Assembly (NCBI GenBank): GCA_951812925.1
Contig: OX638368.1
Location: 74,558,422-74,622,421 of the forward strand
DNA: 64,000 nucleotides
DNA from: Calliopum simillimum
Lineage: Eukaryota; Arthropoda; Insecta; Diptera; Lauxaniidae
Direction of reading: 5' to 3'
In this document: piece by piece, positions 11,105 to 21,583 of the stretch
How positions within the stretch are numbered: the stretch's first letter is position 1
Layout: every line of letters starts with the position of its first letter
Made by a program: the position numbers and the translations under genes
Notes under the pieces: generated by a model
Told to the model about the DNA's origin: nothing
Databases searched by the model: none
The model's input: the letters and a program-made list of their open reading frames with translations, nothing else

Positions 11105-11179
11105 CCGGGCAAGGCTGGTGCAGTGGTAACGACTTCTGCTACCAACCGCAAGTTCCTTGGTTCAACTCACGCCCAGGCC
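11105..11179 (+). ncRNA. tRNA-like head upstream of hammerhead 3
   Basis: A box TGGTGCAGTGG at 11116-11126 and B box GGTTCAACTCA at 11159-11169, 32 bp between boxes. The copy is nearly identical to the one at 7706-7780. It lies 84 nt upstream of hammerhead 3 in the same direction. Confidence 0.7.
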
Positions 11180-11262
11180 AAAAACAGAAAAAGTTTTCAA
11201 ACTTGCAATTTTTCAATTATAATTAATTTAGTAAAATAAATATAATTATTATTACAACAAAA

Positions 11263-11309
11263 ATAGTCTGATGAGTCTTTGTGGCGAAAGACGAAACATA
11301 TGTCACTAT
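11263..11309 (+). ncRNA. Type I hammerhead ribozyme 3
   Basis: CUGAUGA at 11268-11274, stem II GUCUUU/AAAGAC, GAAA at 11293-11296, stem III AC-AUAU-GU, GUC at 11302-11304, predicted cut after 11304, and stem I AUAGU/ACUAU. Core identical to hammerheads 1 and 2. Confidence 0.85.
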
Positions 11310-11658
11310 AGCCGTGTTTTTAATCCGTTCCTTGATTTGTCATAATTATATGTTAGAAAAATGCATTGTTAGATTTATATGTAAGTCGATCTTTGCAAAT
11401 ATATGACTAAAAGTTCAATTAAAAAATCAATTTTCTATATATAAAATGTCATTAAGTAACACACTTAAAAATTCTTAAAATTATTTAAAAATATTAAGTT
11501 TTAAGGTATGGAGCCGGTCTCAATGTTGGAAAAAAATTAGCATTTTAATTTTTCTCTTTTAATCGCTTCTTTATTGGATGCAAGCAAATGCATTGTTGGT
11601 TGTTATTAAATGCATCATTTAGAACTGCGTTCGCCTTCAAAATGAGCTATGAAATGGG

Positions 11659-12490
11659 TTTTTCAAAAAGTTATGACCATTTTAAAATGACATCATGAAA
11701 GTTAAAAATCATGTTTGGATTCTCTATAGCAATTGCCATATTGCTATATCTTTTATAATGCTATTTAAAAATGGTCATATAACTTTTTAAAGAAAAATCA
11801 TACAAGACCATTCTGTAACTCATTTTAAAGAAGAAGAACAGTAATAAATGACGCATTTTTTTCGTATTCAGTAAATACTCGCGTTCAATTTCACATCTTT
11901 ATGCAGTTCACGACAACTTGGTTGAAATTATTTCCTGGGCTGCGTGCACGAAATTTTCGATTATCTCTGCTGGAACAGTCCAAAAACGCTCTAAAATGAA
12001 AATAATTGCAATTTTTGTGTTCAGCGATCCCAAATTAGTTTAGAAAATATGACTACCAAAATGATTTCTTACCAAATAAAAATTAAGAAGAAAAACTAAA
12101 AAAATAAAATAAATTATTTTCCTTAACTTTGAAACGGGCTCCATTTCTTAAAAACTAATATTTTTTTATGATTTTTCTTTTAAATTAATTAACATTTAAT
12201 TCCCTACAACATAAGGATTCCAGAATAAATATTCCGCCATTTGAAAATTACAAAGAACCAATTTATAGAAAAAAAGTCATGAAAAGTTTCTTAAAAAATT
12301 CAATTTTTGGAACGGCGGTCATATATACTAATAATAGAGCTGGGGTATTGAAATTTGATACAGATGTTTTTTACATTAAAATAATAAAAATCTGTGAATA
12401 TGAACAAAATCCGCCGACGGACACGCCTACCTCCCATACAAAGTTGGGGCGTGGTGCGAATTTTTTTCAAAATGGGTATCAATTTTCAAT
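11659..12490. repeat. Direct repeat, copy 1
   Basis: Repeated at 15221-16275 in the same orientation. Shared segments include TCATGAAAGTTAAAAATCATG, the block around GCAGTTCACGACAACTTG, and the block with CCGCCGACGGACACGCC. Copy 1 lacks 234 bp present in copy 2 (15421-15654). It contains an internal short inverted repeat (AAAGTTATGACCATTT and AAATGGTCAT). No gene seen. Open frames here and in copy 2 are related only because the DNA is repeated. Confidence 0.8.
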
Positions 12491-12499
12491 AACTTGACC

Positions 12500-13019
12500 C
12501 CGCTAATTTTAAAAAATGTTAAAAATTTTGCGCTATCCTTTATAGTTTTCAAGTTATGAGGAATAAACGAAATCTACTTTATTAAAACTAGATTTTGTTT
12601 GTTTGTGTCCCTTATTAACTCGGAAACTAAGTAACCGATTTTAAAGAAGTTTTTATATTATGCTAGTACAAAAAAAGGCTAAGCTATATACTAAAAAAGT
12701 GGGCTAATCATATCACCGAAACTCTTTGACGCAGATAAATGAGGTTTGGTAAATGTGGAAAAATCATCTGGACAAATAATGTTCACCGGACAAATGGGCG
12801 GTACCACGCCATCAAAAAAAAAAAAAATTCATCATATTTCTGAAAATATTTGAGGAAGATAGATATTATTTGGTACATATGAAAAGACCATCAGAACAAA
12901 TATTCTGCACTAGAAAAATGGGCAGCGCCACGCCTACCAAAACATTAACTTATCAATATCTCCGAAAATGTTTAATGCAGATTGATAATGTTTAGCAAAT
13001 ATGTTAAAGAAAAAAAAGT
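12500..13019. repeat. Degenerate Helitron-like start and ~130-bp repeats
   Basis: From about 12573 the sequence TTTATTAAAACTAGATTTTG followed by TTAACTCGGAAACTAAGTAACCGATTT resembles the 5' part of insect Helitrons, without a clean start. About two to three units of roughly 130 bp follow, marked by GGGCGGTACCACGCC (near 12793) and GGGCAGCGCCACGCC (near 12922). No end was found. Confidence 0.35.
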
Positions 13020-13290
13020 TTTTAAGTAAATCATCGACGATTTCTACATAATTTTCACTTTTCCTGTTTCCAAAAAAAGCCATCGACTATAAGTTTATAG
13101 AAATTGAAAGCTGCCTCTTCATCTACAGTTAACTGCAATTTGAACCACTCATCCTCAAGTAATTTTTTAATCTGAGGCCCGTCGAAAATCCCTTCTTTGA
13201 TTATAGCGTCGGACAGTTTAGGAAAAACCGATTTTAAATGTAGAAACGCATCTCCAGATTTTTCTAATGCCCTTACCTGTCACCTTTCTC
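13020..13290 (-). pseudogene. Fragment of a repeated arthropod protein, N-terminal part
   Basis: A minus-strand open stretch of about 85 codons starts with residues like ALEKSGDAFLHLKSVFP and contains KEGIFDGPQIKKLL. One single-base frame change lies after the FFWKQ residues. From memory of the family, this matches a protein found many times in arthropod genomes, usually followed by a HSHLDFFPPN segment. Here that second segment lies at 15013-15213, upstream on this strand, so the order is reversed. Function is unknown to me; it is dead here. Confidence 0.5.
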
Positions 13291-13936
13291 TTAAAAAATT
13301 TTTTTTTTTGAATTTAAGAAGACTGTAAGCTTAAAATTGATAAATATATTGTAAAACGTTGCAGAATGTAAAGAAATAAAAATATTTTTTTTTTCTCAAA
13401 AACTGCTACAGGAAAAAATTCATAGAAAAAAAAGTTCTCAAAAAAAGCAGTAGGGACTTTGCATTTCGATTAAGCATACTTGGAAACATATTATATTGAA
13501 AAATAATGAAAATCAGAAAATGTATTTTTTTTTTTTTTAATGTCAAAGTTTGCAATTTTTCCAATTTTACCATTTTTTTTAAATATTTGAAAAAGCACTA
13601 TAATTCACATAAAATCGGCAAAAAAAAATAAATATTTTTAACAAAGTAGAAACAATATACTTTCTAACGATATGCTACATTAGTGGATAGGGCTTAAAAC
13701 AAATTAACTAGAGTGTTGATCCAGTAGTTACTAATTTTAAAAGTTCTGTAGAGCATTTTTTCTGACTAAAGTCCAACTTTGGGCTCACTGTGTTGTTAAA
13801 CCAAAACAAAATTTTAAACTTTTATAGTTTTTTTTTTGTCCCTAAGTATTATTTGACAATTGGCGTAAAAATTTTTTAAATCCATAGCACTTTCAAATTT
13901 TACCTATGTATTTATGATCACAATCTCCCATTGTGC
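13291..13936. other. AT-rich sequence, no gene seen
   Basis: Long A and T runs, no open frame with a recognisable domain, no terminal repeats found. It lies between the protein fragment and the right arm of the outer foldback. Confidence 0.5.
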
Positions 13937-14241
13937 GACACAGCCACAAATTTAATTTTTGGACCAAAACTTTCTAAGAAGATAATGTTGACCTAGTCAT
14001 TCTCTACAAAAGTTGTCTTAAAAACATTACGAAAAATGAATAGTTTTGAAGTAACAGGCATTCAAAGCGACTTGCTTTTTTAGTCAATTTTTCGACCTTT
14101 GTTCGAAAACCGGCTGGGTTTTTTCCACTACCGATTCCAAATTTTTTATTGAGATCTTATTTTTTTGACCTCTAATTTCAGGAAATGGACGGGGAGCAAG
14201 CAAAATCAGAATTTTGCACATTTGGGCGCTCTAATGTGTAA

Positions 14242-15012
14242 ACATATCACTTACTTTTTGTTGATCTTGTGGTTCTCTATAAAATTGGATTAGTAGCAAG
14301 ATATCAAAGATTCGGATGAATTAAAGCGCGTACGCAGACCAAAGTGAAAAAGATTGAAACCAAAGTTTTACAAAGCCTCTGTAAAGCACGGAGTACGGAG
14401 TGTAATGGTCTGAGGTTTTTTCTCTGGTCAAGGGAGTGGGCCAATTCATTAGACTAAAAGAATTATGGATTGTTTTTTTAATTAAATTAGTTTACAAAAT
14501 TCAAAAAAATCTCTGTGGTCCCCTAAGCTCAAAAAAAAAAAATTAAAAAAAAAATATTCATGGATATCGGCCGAATCATTTTTTTGCTTTTTTTGAAAAA
14601 GGTGACCAATCATTATTCCGAATAAATTCCGTTTGGACTGACGGATTTGACCAAAATTATATTTTTATGGAAGACAATTAAATTGTCAAGAACTTTTTTA
14701 TACATTTCGACCTCATCTGAATATTAACTGCGGAGATATGAATTTATATTTACGAACTTTATTATATTTTTTTGGGAATTCTGTGATCGAAAACTCTTTT
14801 TATCACCTCAAAAAGAAAGAATCTGCCAAATGACCTCACAATTTATACCTTTTTTGCAAAGCATAGACTTTTAAGCCTTCAATGAGCAAAATCCATGGAC
14901 TTATAAGAAAGTTACAGACCTTAAAGTGAGATCACCTTTCTTTAAAATTTTTCTAACTTTTCTTTAATTTGGATTAACATCTCTCAAAGACTTTATTTTA
15001 TCATTTTTATTT
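14242..15012. other. AT-rich sequence, no gene seen
   Basis: Flanks the outer foldback on the right. No repeat match inside the window and no coding signal were noticed. Confidence 0.45.
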
Positions 15013-15213
15013 TTAAAAATGGTTAAGACTTTTTCTATTTTCCTTGCTGCCATCCTTTTGACTTTCTCTTATAAGAAACCAGTTGTAGTCTCCCATCATT
15101 GCTTCATCCCAGTATCCTTTGTATCTTTTCTCAATATTTTTTATCTGTTGATGGAATCTTTCATCATGTTCATCACTTAAATGACCAAGGTTTGGTGGAA
15201 AGAAGTCCAAATG
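15013..15213 (-). pseudogene. Fragment of a repeated arthropod protein, C-terminal part
   Basis: A 65-codon frame reads DFFPPNLGHLSDEHDERFHQ, then a YKGYWDEAMMGDYNW segment and a basic tail. The DEH.ERFHQ and MM.DY.W signatures belong to the same repeated arthropod protein as the fragment at 13020-13290. The first methionine is accidental; the frame runs in from AHLDFF at 15213, where similarity stops and the direct repeat begins. Truncated, no promoter seen. Confidence 0.5.
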
Positions 15214-15220
15214 TGCGACT

Positions 15221-16275
15221 TTTTTTCAAAAAGTTATGACTATTTCAAAATGACATCATGAAAGTTAAAAATCATGTTTGGATTCTCTATAGCAATTGCC
15301 ATATTGCTATATCTTTTATTATGCTATTTAAAAATGGTCATAACTTTTTAAAGAAAAATCATACAAGACCATTCTGTAACTCATTTTAAAGAAGAAGAAC
15401 AGTAATAAATGACGCATTTAATAGAAAAGACCAAAACGATTTTGTGCGTGTTCTACACAACCTCAAAAATCGTGTTTTTTAAACATTAGGAGTGAGGTAT
15501 CTCACAAACCATAAGTGATATAGTGATTTCGCGTACAATTTCGAATTCAGCATTAATAAATACATCTAAAATAACTATTTTGGTTTTGGTTTTTTAAATA
15601 CCGTTTTTCGACCTCATTTTAAAAACCATGCCATGAACCGATTTTGAAAACTTTTTTTTCTTATTCAGTAAATACTCGCGTTCAATTTCACATCTTTGTG
15701 CAGTTCACGACAACTTGATTGAAATTTTTTGCTGGGCTGCGTGCACGAAATTTTCGATTATCTCTGCTGGAACAGTCCAAAAACGCACTAAAATGAAAAT
15801 AATTGCAATTTTCGTGTTCAGCGATCCCAAATTAGTTTAGAAAATATGACTACCAAAATGATTTCTTACCAAATTAAAAATTAAGAAGAAAAACTAAAAA
15901 AAAATAAATTATTTTCCTTAACTTTGAAACGGGCTCCATTTCTTAAAAACTAATATTTTTTATGATTTTTCTTTTAAATTAATTAACATTACAAGGAACC
16001 AATTTATAGAAAAAAAGTCATGAAAAGTTTCTTAAAAATTGAATTTTTAGACCGACATACAATGGGAGGGTTTGTATGGAACGGCGGTCATATATAGTAA
16101 TAATAGAGCTAGGCTATTGAAATTTGGTACAGATGTTTTTTACATTAAAATAATAAAAATCTGTGAATATGAACAAAATCCGCCGACGGACACGCCTACC
16201 TCCCATACAAAGTTGGGGCGTGGTCCGAGTTTTTTTTCAAAATGGGTATCAATTTTCAATAACTTGACCCCGCTA
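15221..16275. repeat. Direct repeat, copy 2
   Basis: Second copy of the repeat at 11659-12490, with 234 extra bases (15421-15654) that include the GATATCTC/AATTCAGCAT module shared with the foldback arms (15494-15585). Copies differ by substitutions and indels, so the duplication is not recent. Confidence 0.8.
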
Positions 16276-16572
16276 ATTTCATAGCGGAATATTCAAAAAC
16301 CCGCCTATTAATGTTAGAAATCTAACATTTACAATTAAAACCTTGCAAAAGCAAGAATCTCACTAGCAGTGGACAAATAATCCACAACAGTGAGGTATTA
16401 ATTGTGAATTGTGGAGATAGCATGTCTCAAAGCCCAATTTGAGAGTGCATTCAACATAATAACAATTAAGAAATATTTGCAAATGAACACAGCTGATAGC
16501 AACAAGTGTACTTACATAAAGAACAACAACAAGTGTTATTTATGTGAGGATCTTTGACGAGGTAAATCGTTC
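16276..16572. other. Unassigned sequence upstream of tRNA-like head 4
   Basis: Contains a short palindrome GTTAGAAATCTAAC near 16314 and a hairpin-like TTGCAAAAGCAA near 16352. It may be the 5' part of the hammerhead element that follows. No gene seen. Confidence 0.35.
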
Positions 16573-16650
16573 CGTAGCGTGGCTTAAGTGGTAGAGGTCT
16601 GCTGCACTCTTTCATTAGAAGGCTGCGGTTCGATTCTAGTAAGAAGCAAA
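16573..16650 (+). ncRNA. tRNA-like head of second hammerhead family
   Basis: A box TGGCTTAAGTGG at 16580-16591 and B box GGTTCGATTCT at 16627-16637, near-consensus and 35 bp apart, fit an internal pol III promoter. The sequence differs from the other tRNA-like heads, so it derives from another tRNA or has diverged. The hammerhead core starts 11 nt downstream. Confidence 0.7.
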
Positions 16651-16660
16651 GATTAACTAA

Positions 16661-16749
16661 AAATAGGTCTGATGAGGCTATGTACATATATATATATGCA
16701 AATATATACATGTGTATTTGGCAATAGCCGAAACATATGTCACCAATTT
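16661..16749 (+). ncRNA. Type I hammerhead ribozyme 4, expanded stem II
   Basis: CUGAUGA at 16669-16675; stem II starts GGCUAU and closes AUAGCC (16724-16729) around a 42-nt AU-rich insert that can itself fold; GAAA at 16730-16733; stem III AC-AUAU-GU; GUC at 16739-16741 with the cut after 16741. Stem I is GGU/ACC plus UAAA/UUUA around one mismatch. The core and the stem III loop equal those of hammerheads 1-3 while stems I and II differ with pairing kept. Confidence 0.8.
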
Positions 16750-17582
16750 CCAAGTTAATATTTGTAGCGTCGCACACTGCGTTGGCCCATAGACAAATAA
16801 TAAAAATAATATCATGCAGCTTAAGTTAATTTTTTGGCTTACTTTGAAGATTTTTTAAAGTGTCCCAACTTATACGGCACATTTTTTTTCGACCAAAAAA
16901 GTTGTCTTCATTTAAATGGCTATATTTTTTGACTTGATCACGATATCAAATAACTATCTACAAAAAGTTGTAGCCAATGACCATACCTTTTTATTGGTTT
17001 ATCTAAAATACTCTTCAAAATCGGAACCCATCCCAACCTATACGACATTCCCTTACAGCTAAAAATAAGTGATAGGGGCAATTTTTTGGATTTCAGTTTA
17101 AGCTGAAATTCAGTGCTTAAACACGTTCTGAATATTTTACACTAATTTGAGGTCGATTATCACATAAAAAATACCAATAAAAGCTGTACATTTTAATCGC
17201 ACGGCAACTCTTATTAATCATTGCGAAGTATGTAACATAAGCTTGTCAAAGGTCAACTCAAACTTGCATTGAAAAATGTTTATAAATAAATTTGTTGGTT
17301 GTTTGTTATTTATGTTTTTGTTGTCCGAGCCCCACAGCATGCAGGGTTAATTTTTTTAAACATTCATTCCTTGGATCATGTAACTACATACATACAACTG
17401 CATTAATGCACTTGTAGTTATGTATACATGTGACCTGAGTGGGTATGCTGAGAAAAAGCGAAAAAGCCGAGAAAAAATTCTAAAAAATAGCACATTAAAA
17501 CTCATAATTTTTTTCATTTTCATAATTAATTTTAAGCTTTACTTGATTTAAAGCTTGAAGCTAAATAGCCAAGAAGTTGTAT
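16750..17582. other. AT-rich sequence with a hairpin
   Basis: Two diverged copies of a CCCAACTTATACGGCA-type segment occur near 16864 and 17033. An inverted repeat around TGCATTAATGCA (about 17378-17431) can form a hairpin with CATGTAACTACATA and TATGTATACATG arms. No gene seen. Confidence 0.45.
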
Positions 17583-20079
17583 TCACCTTTAACTCCTAGG
17601 AGGAGCATAGGGCCAATATGAAACATCTCCATTTGTTGCGATCCTTTGCGATGACTTTGATCTCTTGCCACGACTTTCCCGATTCTTGGATTTCCTTCTC
17701 CAGCGACCTTTTCCAGTTGGTTTTGGATCCACCACGTCCTCTACTGCCTTGTGGATTCCACCCAAGGGCCTGGCGACAAACTTCGCTGTGTGGATTCCGG
17801 AGAGTGTGACCAATCCATCTCCATTTGCGCAGCTTGACCTCGATTGCTATAGCCCTCTGATTGCATTTTTGATGTAGCTCGGCATTTGATATAGTGCGAG
17901 GCCACCAAATACTTGCAGCTTGTTCATTAGTTGTTCAGTCACAAGCCATTTTTTGCACCCATATAACATGACCGATTGCACATTTGAGTCAAAAATGCGC
18001 ACTCTCGTTTTGGTGGATATAACGGAAGAAGACCATGTTTTGTTCAGTTGAGCAAACGCGCCTTTTGCTTTTGCTATTCTTGAGTTGATATCCTCTTTTG
18101 CTCCACCATCCACGGAGACAATGCTGCCTTAATACGTGAAACTACCGACGTTTTCGATGTCATCACTGCCAGCTCTAAACGTGATGTCATTCCTGTTTGC
18201 GTTTAGCTTCATGCTTTTAGTCTTGGATACGTTGATTTTTAGGCCGGCCTTTTGTGATTCCAAGGCAAGGTCTTCAATTTTGCTTTGCATATCTAAATGT
18301 TTGGACGAAAAGAGGCAGATGTCGTCAGCATAGTCGAGATCTTCAAGATGTTCGGAAAAGTTCCATTGGATACCCCTTTTAAGAGATTTATCTAAGATAT
18401 CGACAAGAACGATAAGAAAGAGAGATGGTGATAGTAGACACCCCTGCCGTACGCCTGAATTAGTGGTGAATGTCGGTGACAACATTGTGTAACACACTGC
18501 ATTTAAAGCCTTCATATTGTGCACGTACTAAGTTTATGGCCTTTGCGGCAATACCTCTTCGTTGCAGTGAAACCCAGATGTTTTCTCGGGAGACACTGTC
18601 GAAGGCAGTGCTGTAGTCTACAAAGACAAGTTGAAGTGCAGCACGCCACTCGCATGATTGTTCGACAATTATTCTGAGGGTGTTGATTTGATCCACGCAT
18701 GATCGGTTTCGCCGGATTTATGCTTGCTGCTTTCGAATGGCCGAATCAAGTTTTTCGCTTACTCTGTTCAGAAGGACTTTCGTCAACATTTTTGATTGTA
18801 CTGATAGCAAGGTAATGCCTCTATAGTTTCGGCAATCGCTTAGGTCAACTTTTTTCGGCAATTTGACTAACATGCCATGTAACCAATCTTCTGGCAAACG
18901 CTCTTTGCTCCAGATTTTGGTGAGCAGAGGATGAAGAATTTTAGCTAATGTTATGGGGCATGCCTTTGGCAGTTCAGCTGATATTTGGTCTATGCCGGCG
19001 GCCTTGTTGTTTTTCATGCTTTGAAAAGCTTTCACTATTTCATCGATTGTATTCGGCTACTACTGCGAGTCACTGCGGCAGTTGTAGTTGGTGATTCTGG
19101 TTGCGGGGATCTGGTAGACATGGCATTTAGTATATCACAAAAATACTCTTTCCATCTCTTTAGTTGGTCGTCCGCGGATGTTAAGAGATTTCCATTTTTG
19201 TCTTTGATAGTGGGGCTCTGTTGGTGTTTTCTGCCAGATAAGCTGCGGGTGATATCGTTAAGCTGCCTGAGGTTTTGAGCATTTGCAGCGCCTTCGGCTT
19301 CGTTCGCGAGGTCGTTATACATTCTTCTTTTGTCTTGTCTGACTTATTTACTGAGAGAGTTAAAGACCTTTTCGGCGTCGTTGTTTTGCGCTCTAGCTTT
19401 AGCGCTCTAGTTTTAGCGCCGTCTCTTATCCAGTGCTCCTTGTTCGAGGGTCGAAACCCAAGTATTTTTTCAATGCAGTTTAAGAACGCCGCCTTAGCGG
19501 CCCTCCATGATGTTTGTGTACTTCCACCACAATCGAACTGTTTTAAGCTCTTCTACGAAAGATCTGCGTATCTCGTCGTTCTTAAGCTTAAGCACGTCGA
19601 ATTTTTTTGCTACAGATTGTTCGCTGGGACGTTTATTAGCGGCAAGTTTTAGTCGAATGACCGCCACGAGAAGATGGTTATTGGAGCCAATGTCAGCGGC
19701 TCTCTTTACTCGTACGTTCAGAAGAATCCCTCTCCATTTTCTTCTAATGCAGAAGTAGTCGATTTGGTTTTCGGAGATGTTGTCTGGAGTCACCGAAGTA
19801 GCTTTATGGTATTTTTTGTGTGGGAATAGTGTACTTTCAACGACAAGAGCGGCTGCATTGCAGGCGTCAATGAGAAGCTCTCCATTATAGTTTCTCGCAC
19901 CCAAACCATGTCGTCCAATCAAATTTCAAGGTTGAATTTGTGGAGTTCTCTTACGGCTTGGTGTATTTTGCCTGGTTCAACGCTACACCCTTCCACACCC
20001 TGGCTGGTCACCCGCTTTTAGTCGCATTTTACGACAGGCATGCTTACCTCGCGCAAATTCTGACTCCATATCCGCAGGG
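17583..20079 (-). mobile_element. RTE-type non-LTR retrotransposon, copy 1 (broken)
   Basis: Minus-strand RTE element colinear with the copy at 38.2-41.6 kb. The 3' end is the CTCCTAGGAGGAGCATAG segment near 17598 and the 5' end is CCCCTGCGG at 20070-20079. Endonuclease and RT fragments remain, but two internal stretches of the endonuclease part are deleted: the frame stops near 19920, jumps to sequence equivalent to 40969-41020, and jumps again to the equivalent of 41513 at about 19980. The element is dead. Confidence 0.8.
17589..19922 (-). pseudogene. RTE endonuclease/reverse transcriptase, multiply frameshifted
   Basis: Minus-strand fragments follow the RTE order: an endonuclease C-terminal part (from 19922: GRHGLGARNYNGELLIDACN), a linker, the RT start (NYRGITLL near 18820), motif A (FVDYSTAFDSV), motif B (GVRQGCLLSPSLF), motif C (LDYADDICLFS) and the C-terminal region. 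At least five frame changes or stops separate them, including a stop at about 18718 also present in copy 2. Confidence 0.8.
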
Positions 20080-21583
20080 GTATTAGCCAAAAAGGCTAAT
20101 AGCTAATTGTTAATTGACAAATTTTGAACTCCGATATCTATTAACTTGAGGTTTTCATTTTACTATTTCAAAATGCCATAACTTAGTAAATTTTTGGGAT
20201 TTTCCAGTGATCGAGCTGTCATTTTATTCAAAATTGAATGCATTTTTACTTGAAAATGCAAGAAAAGGGTTTTTTTATTTTGTAAAGATAAGGTACCTAT
20301 TCCACTGGACGGTCACAATTATAGCTGCAATAGGCGCAGAGATATGGCATTTAAGGTGTTTTTTTTTTATATTAGGACTCTCATACACGACTCTCTTAAA
20401 TGTTTCGTAAATATTCAACAATGTTCAAAGCCATATCTGCAATAAACGCATACAGCGATTAAAGTGTGTTTTTGGGCTTAAGATCGAATAAAGATTATGA
20501 AAATGTGTAAAAAACTTTTTACTTTAAAACTTTATACACACGGGTAGCTTGAACGACAAAAAAGGCGATCCCCGATTCCGCCAAAAACTAAGTACGTACT
20601 TCGACTCTTAAGACCATTTATAATCAGAATATAACATTGACAACATCGCACTACATTCTCCCAGCGTTTTACTATATCTTTTATGTAGCGGCATTATTTT
20701 TCTATATCTTTTATGTAGCAGCATTATCTCCATATAAAAAAAATACAACAAACAAAAATAAAAATAGTAATTTTCGATGAATTTTGCGATGCTGAATTAA
20801 AATCCGGCATCAGAATTGCTCTAGCTTGTATGGTTTTTGAGATATACACTGGCGAGCAAAACTGAGTGCATGGTTGTAACGGGTCTATTAACAGCCCATA
20901 AAACCGTTAACACTGAAGCAAATGGTTTGCATTTTTCAGAGATTTTTCTCTATTTATTGAGCTATTAGATGATATTAATTTGAGTGTGGAAATTTATCAT
21001 GCAAAATTTTTTTGATGAAAACCTCAGAAAACTAAATTTTTTCGAATATATGATTTTGGGAGAAAACATACTTGGTGTTAAATATTTAAAGTTTAGTTAG
21101 GATGGCGTTGATTTTTTTACAAGTTTGAGGTAGATTGGAATATTTCTTCTTCCGCCCAGAGTGGTTTTCGAAGAAAATTGGGCGGATAGAAAAGCACACT
21201 TTAATCGCTGCATGCGTTTATTGCAGATATGGCTTTGAACATTGTTGAATATTTACGAAGCATTTAGAGAGTCGTGTATGCGAGTCCTAATATAAAAAAA
21301 ACACCTTAAATGTCATATATCTGCGCCTATTGCAGCTATAATTGTGACCGTCCAGTGGAAAAGGTACCTCATCTCTAGAAAATAAAAAACCCTTTTTTTT
21401 TGCGTTTTCTAAAAATGCATACAATTTTGAATAAAATGACACCTCGATCACTGGAAAATTCCAAAAATTTACTTAGTTATGGCATTTTGAAATCGTAATA
21501 TGAAAAACTCAAGTTAATAGATATCGGAGTTCAAAATTTGTCAATTATCAATTAGCTATTAGCCTTTTTAGCTAATACCCCTG
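20080..21583. repeat. 1.5-kb inverted repeat with ~400-bp arms
   Basis: The left arm (about 20080-20480) starts TATTAGCCAAAAAGGCTAAT and the right arm (about 21183-21583) ends with its inverse. Arms also share CACTGGACGGTCACAATTAT-type sequence. The ~700-bp centre has a short tandem repeat, TATATCTTTTATGTAGC twice near 20670-20720, and a minus-strand copy of the foldback module at 20761-20846. RTE 5' ends touch both outer edges. No coding signal seen. Confidence 0.75.

Larger units (their letters stand above)
8856..11505 (+). mobile_element. tRNA-like/hammerhead retroelement, inverted arm
   Basis: Plus-strand partner of the arm at 7430-8856. It begins ACTATAGCCG, the sequence predicted just after hammerhead cleavage, continues through the tail and unique part (interrupted by elements at 8996-9252 and 9418-11043), then the tRNA-like head (11105-11179), hammerhead 3 and a second tail. 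With insertions and their TSDs removed, the distance from the start to the cleavage site of hammerhead 3 is about 558 nt, near the 547 nt of the other arm. Together the two arms form an inverted pair. Confidence 0.65.
1334..14233. mobile_element. Outer hAT-like foldback element carrying nested insertions
   Basis: Inverted ends start TAGAGCGCCCA at 1334 and finish TGGGCGCTCTA at 14233. The flanks are ATGTGTAC (1326-1333) and ATGTGTAA (14234-14241), an 8-bp near-identical TSD as made by hAT transposases. The left arm runs 1334-1569 and resumes at 7220-7285; the right arm is about 13937-14233, giving about 300 bp per arm including shared motifs such as CTCCCCGTCCATTTCC. No transposase is seen, so it is non-autonomous. 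Most of its 12.9 kb is later insertions: the palindrome at 1570-7213, the hammerhead arms at 7430-11505, and possibly the direct repeat and protein fragment near 11.6-13.3 kb. The hAT assignment rests on TSD length and the TAG start only. Confidence 0.75.

Noticed and set aside
7430..11505. Penelope-like element with its own RT
   Set aside because: No Penelope RT or GIY-YIG endonuclease was seen here; only the hammerhead resembles those elements.
17618..20139. Plus-strand open frames across the RTE copies (also 38719-41718 and 57616-59238)
   Set aside because: They are antisense shadows of the minus-strand RTE coding sequence.
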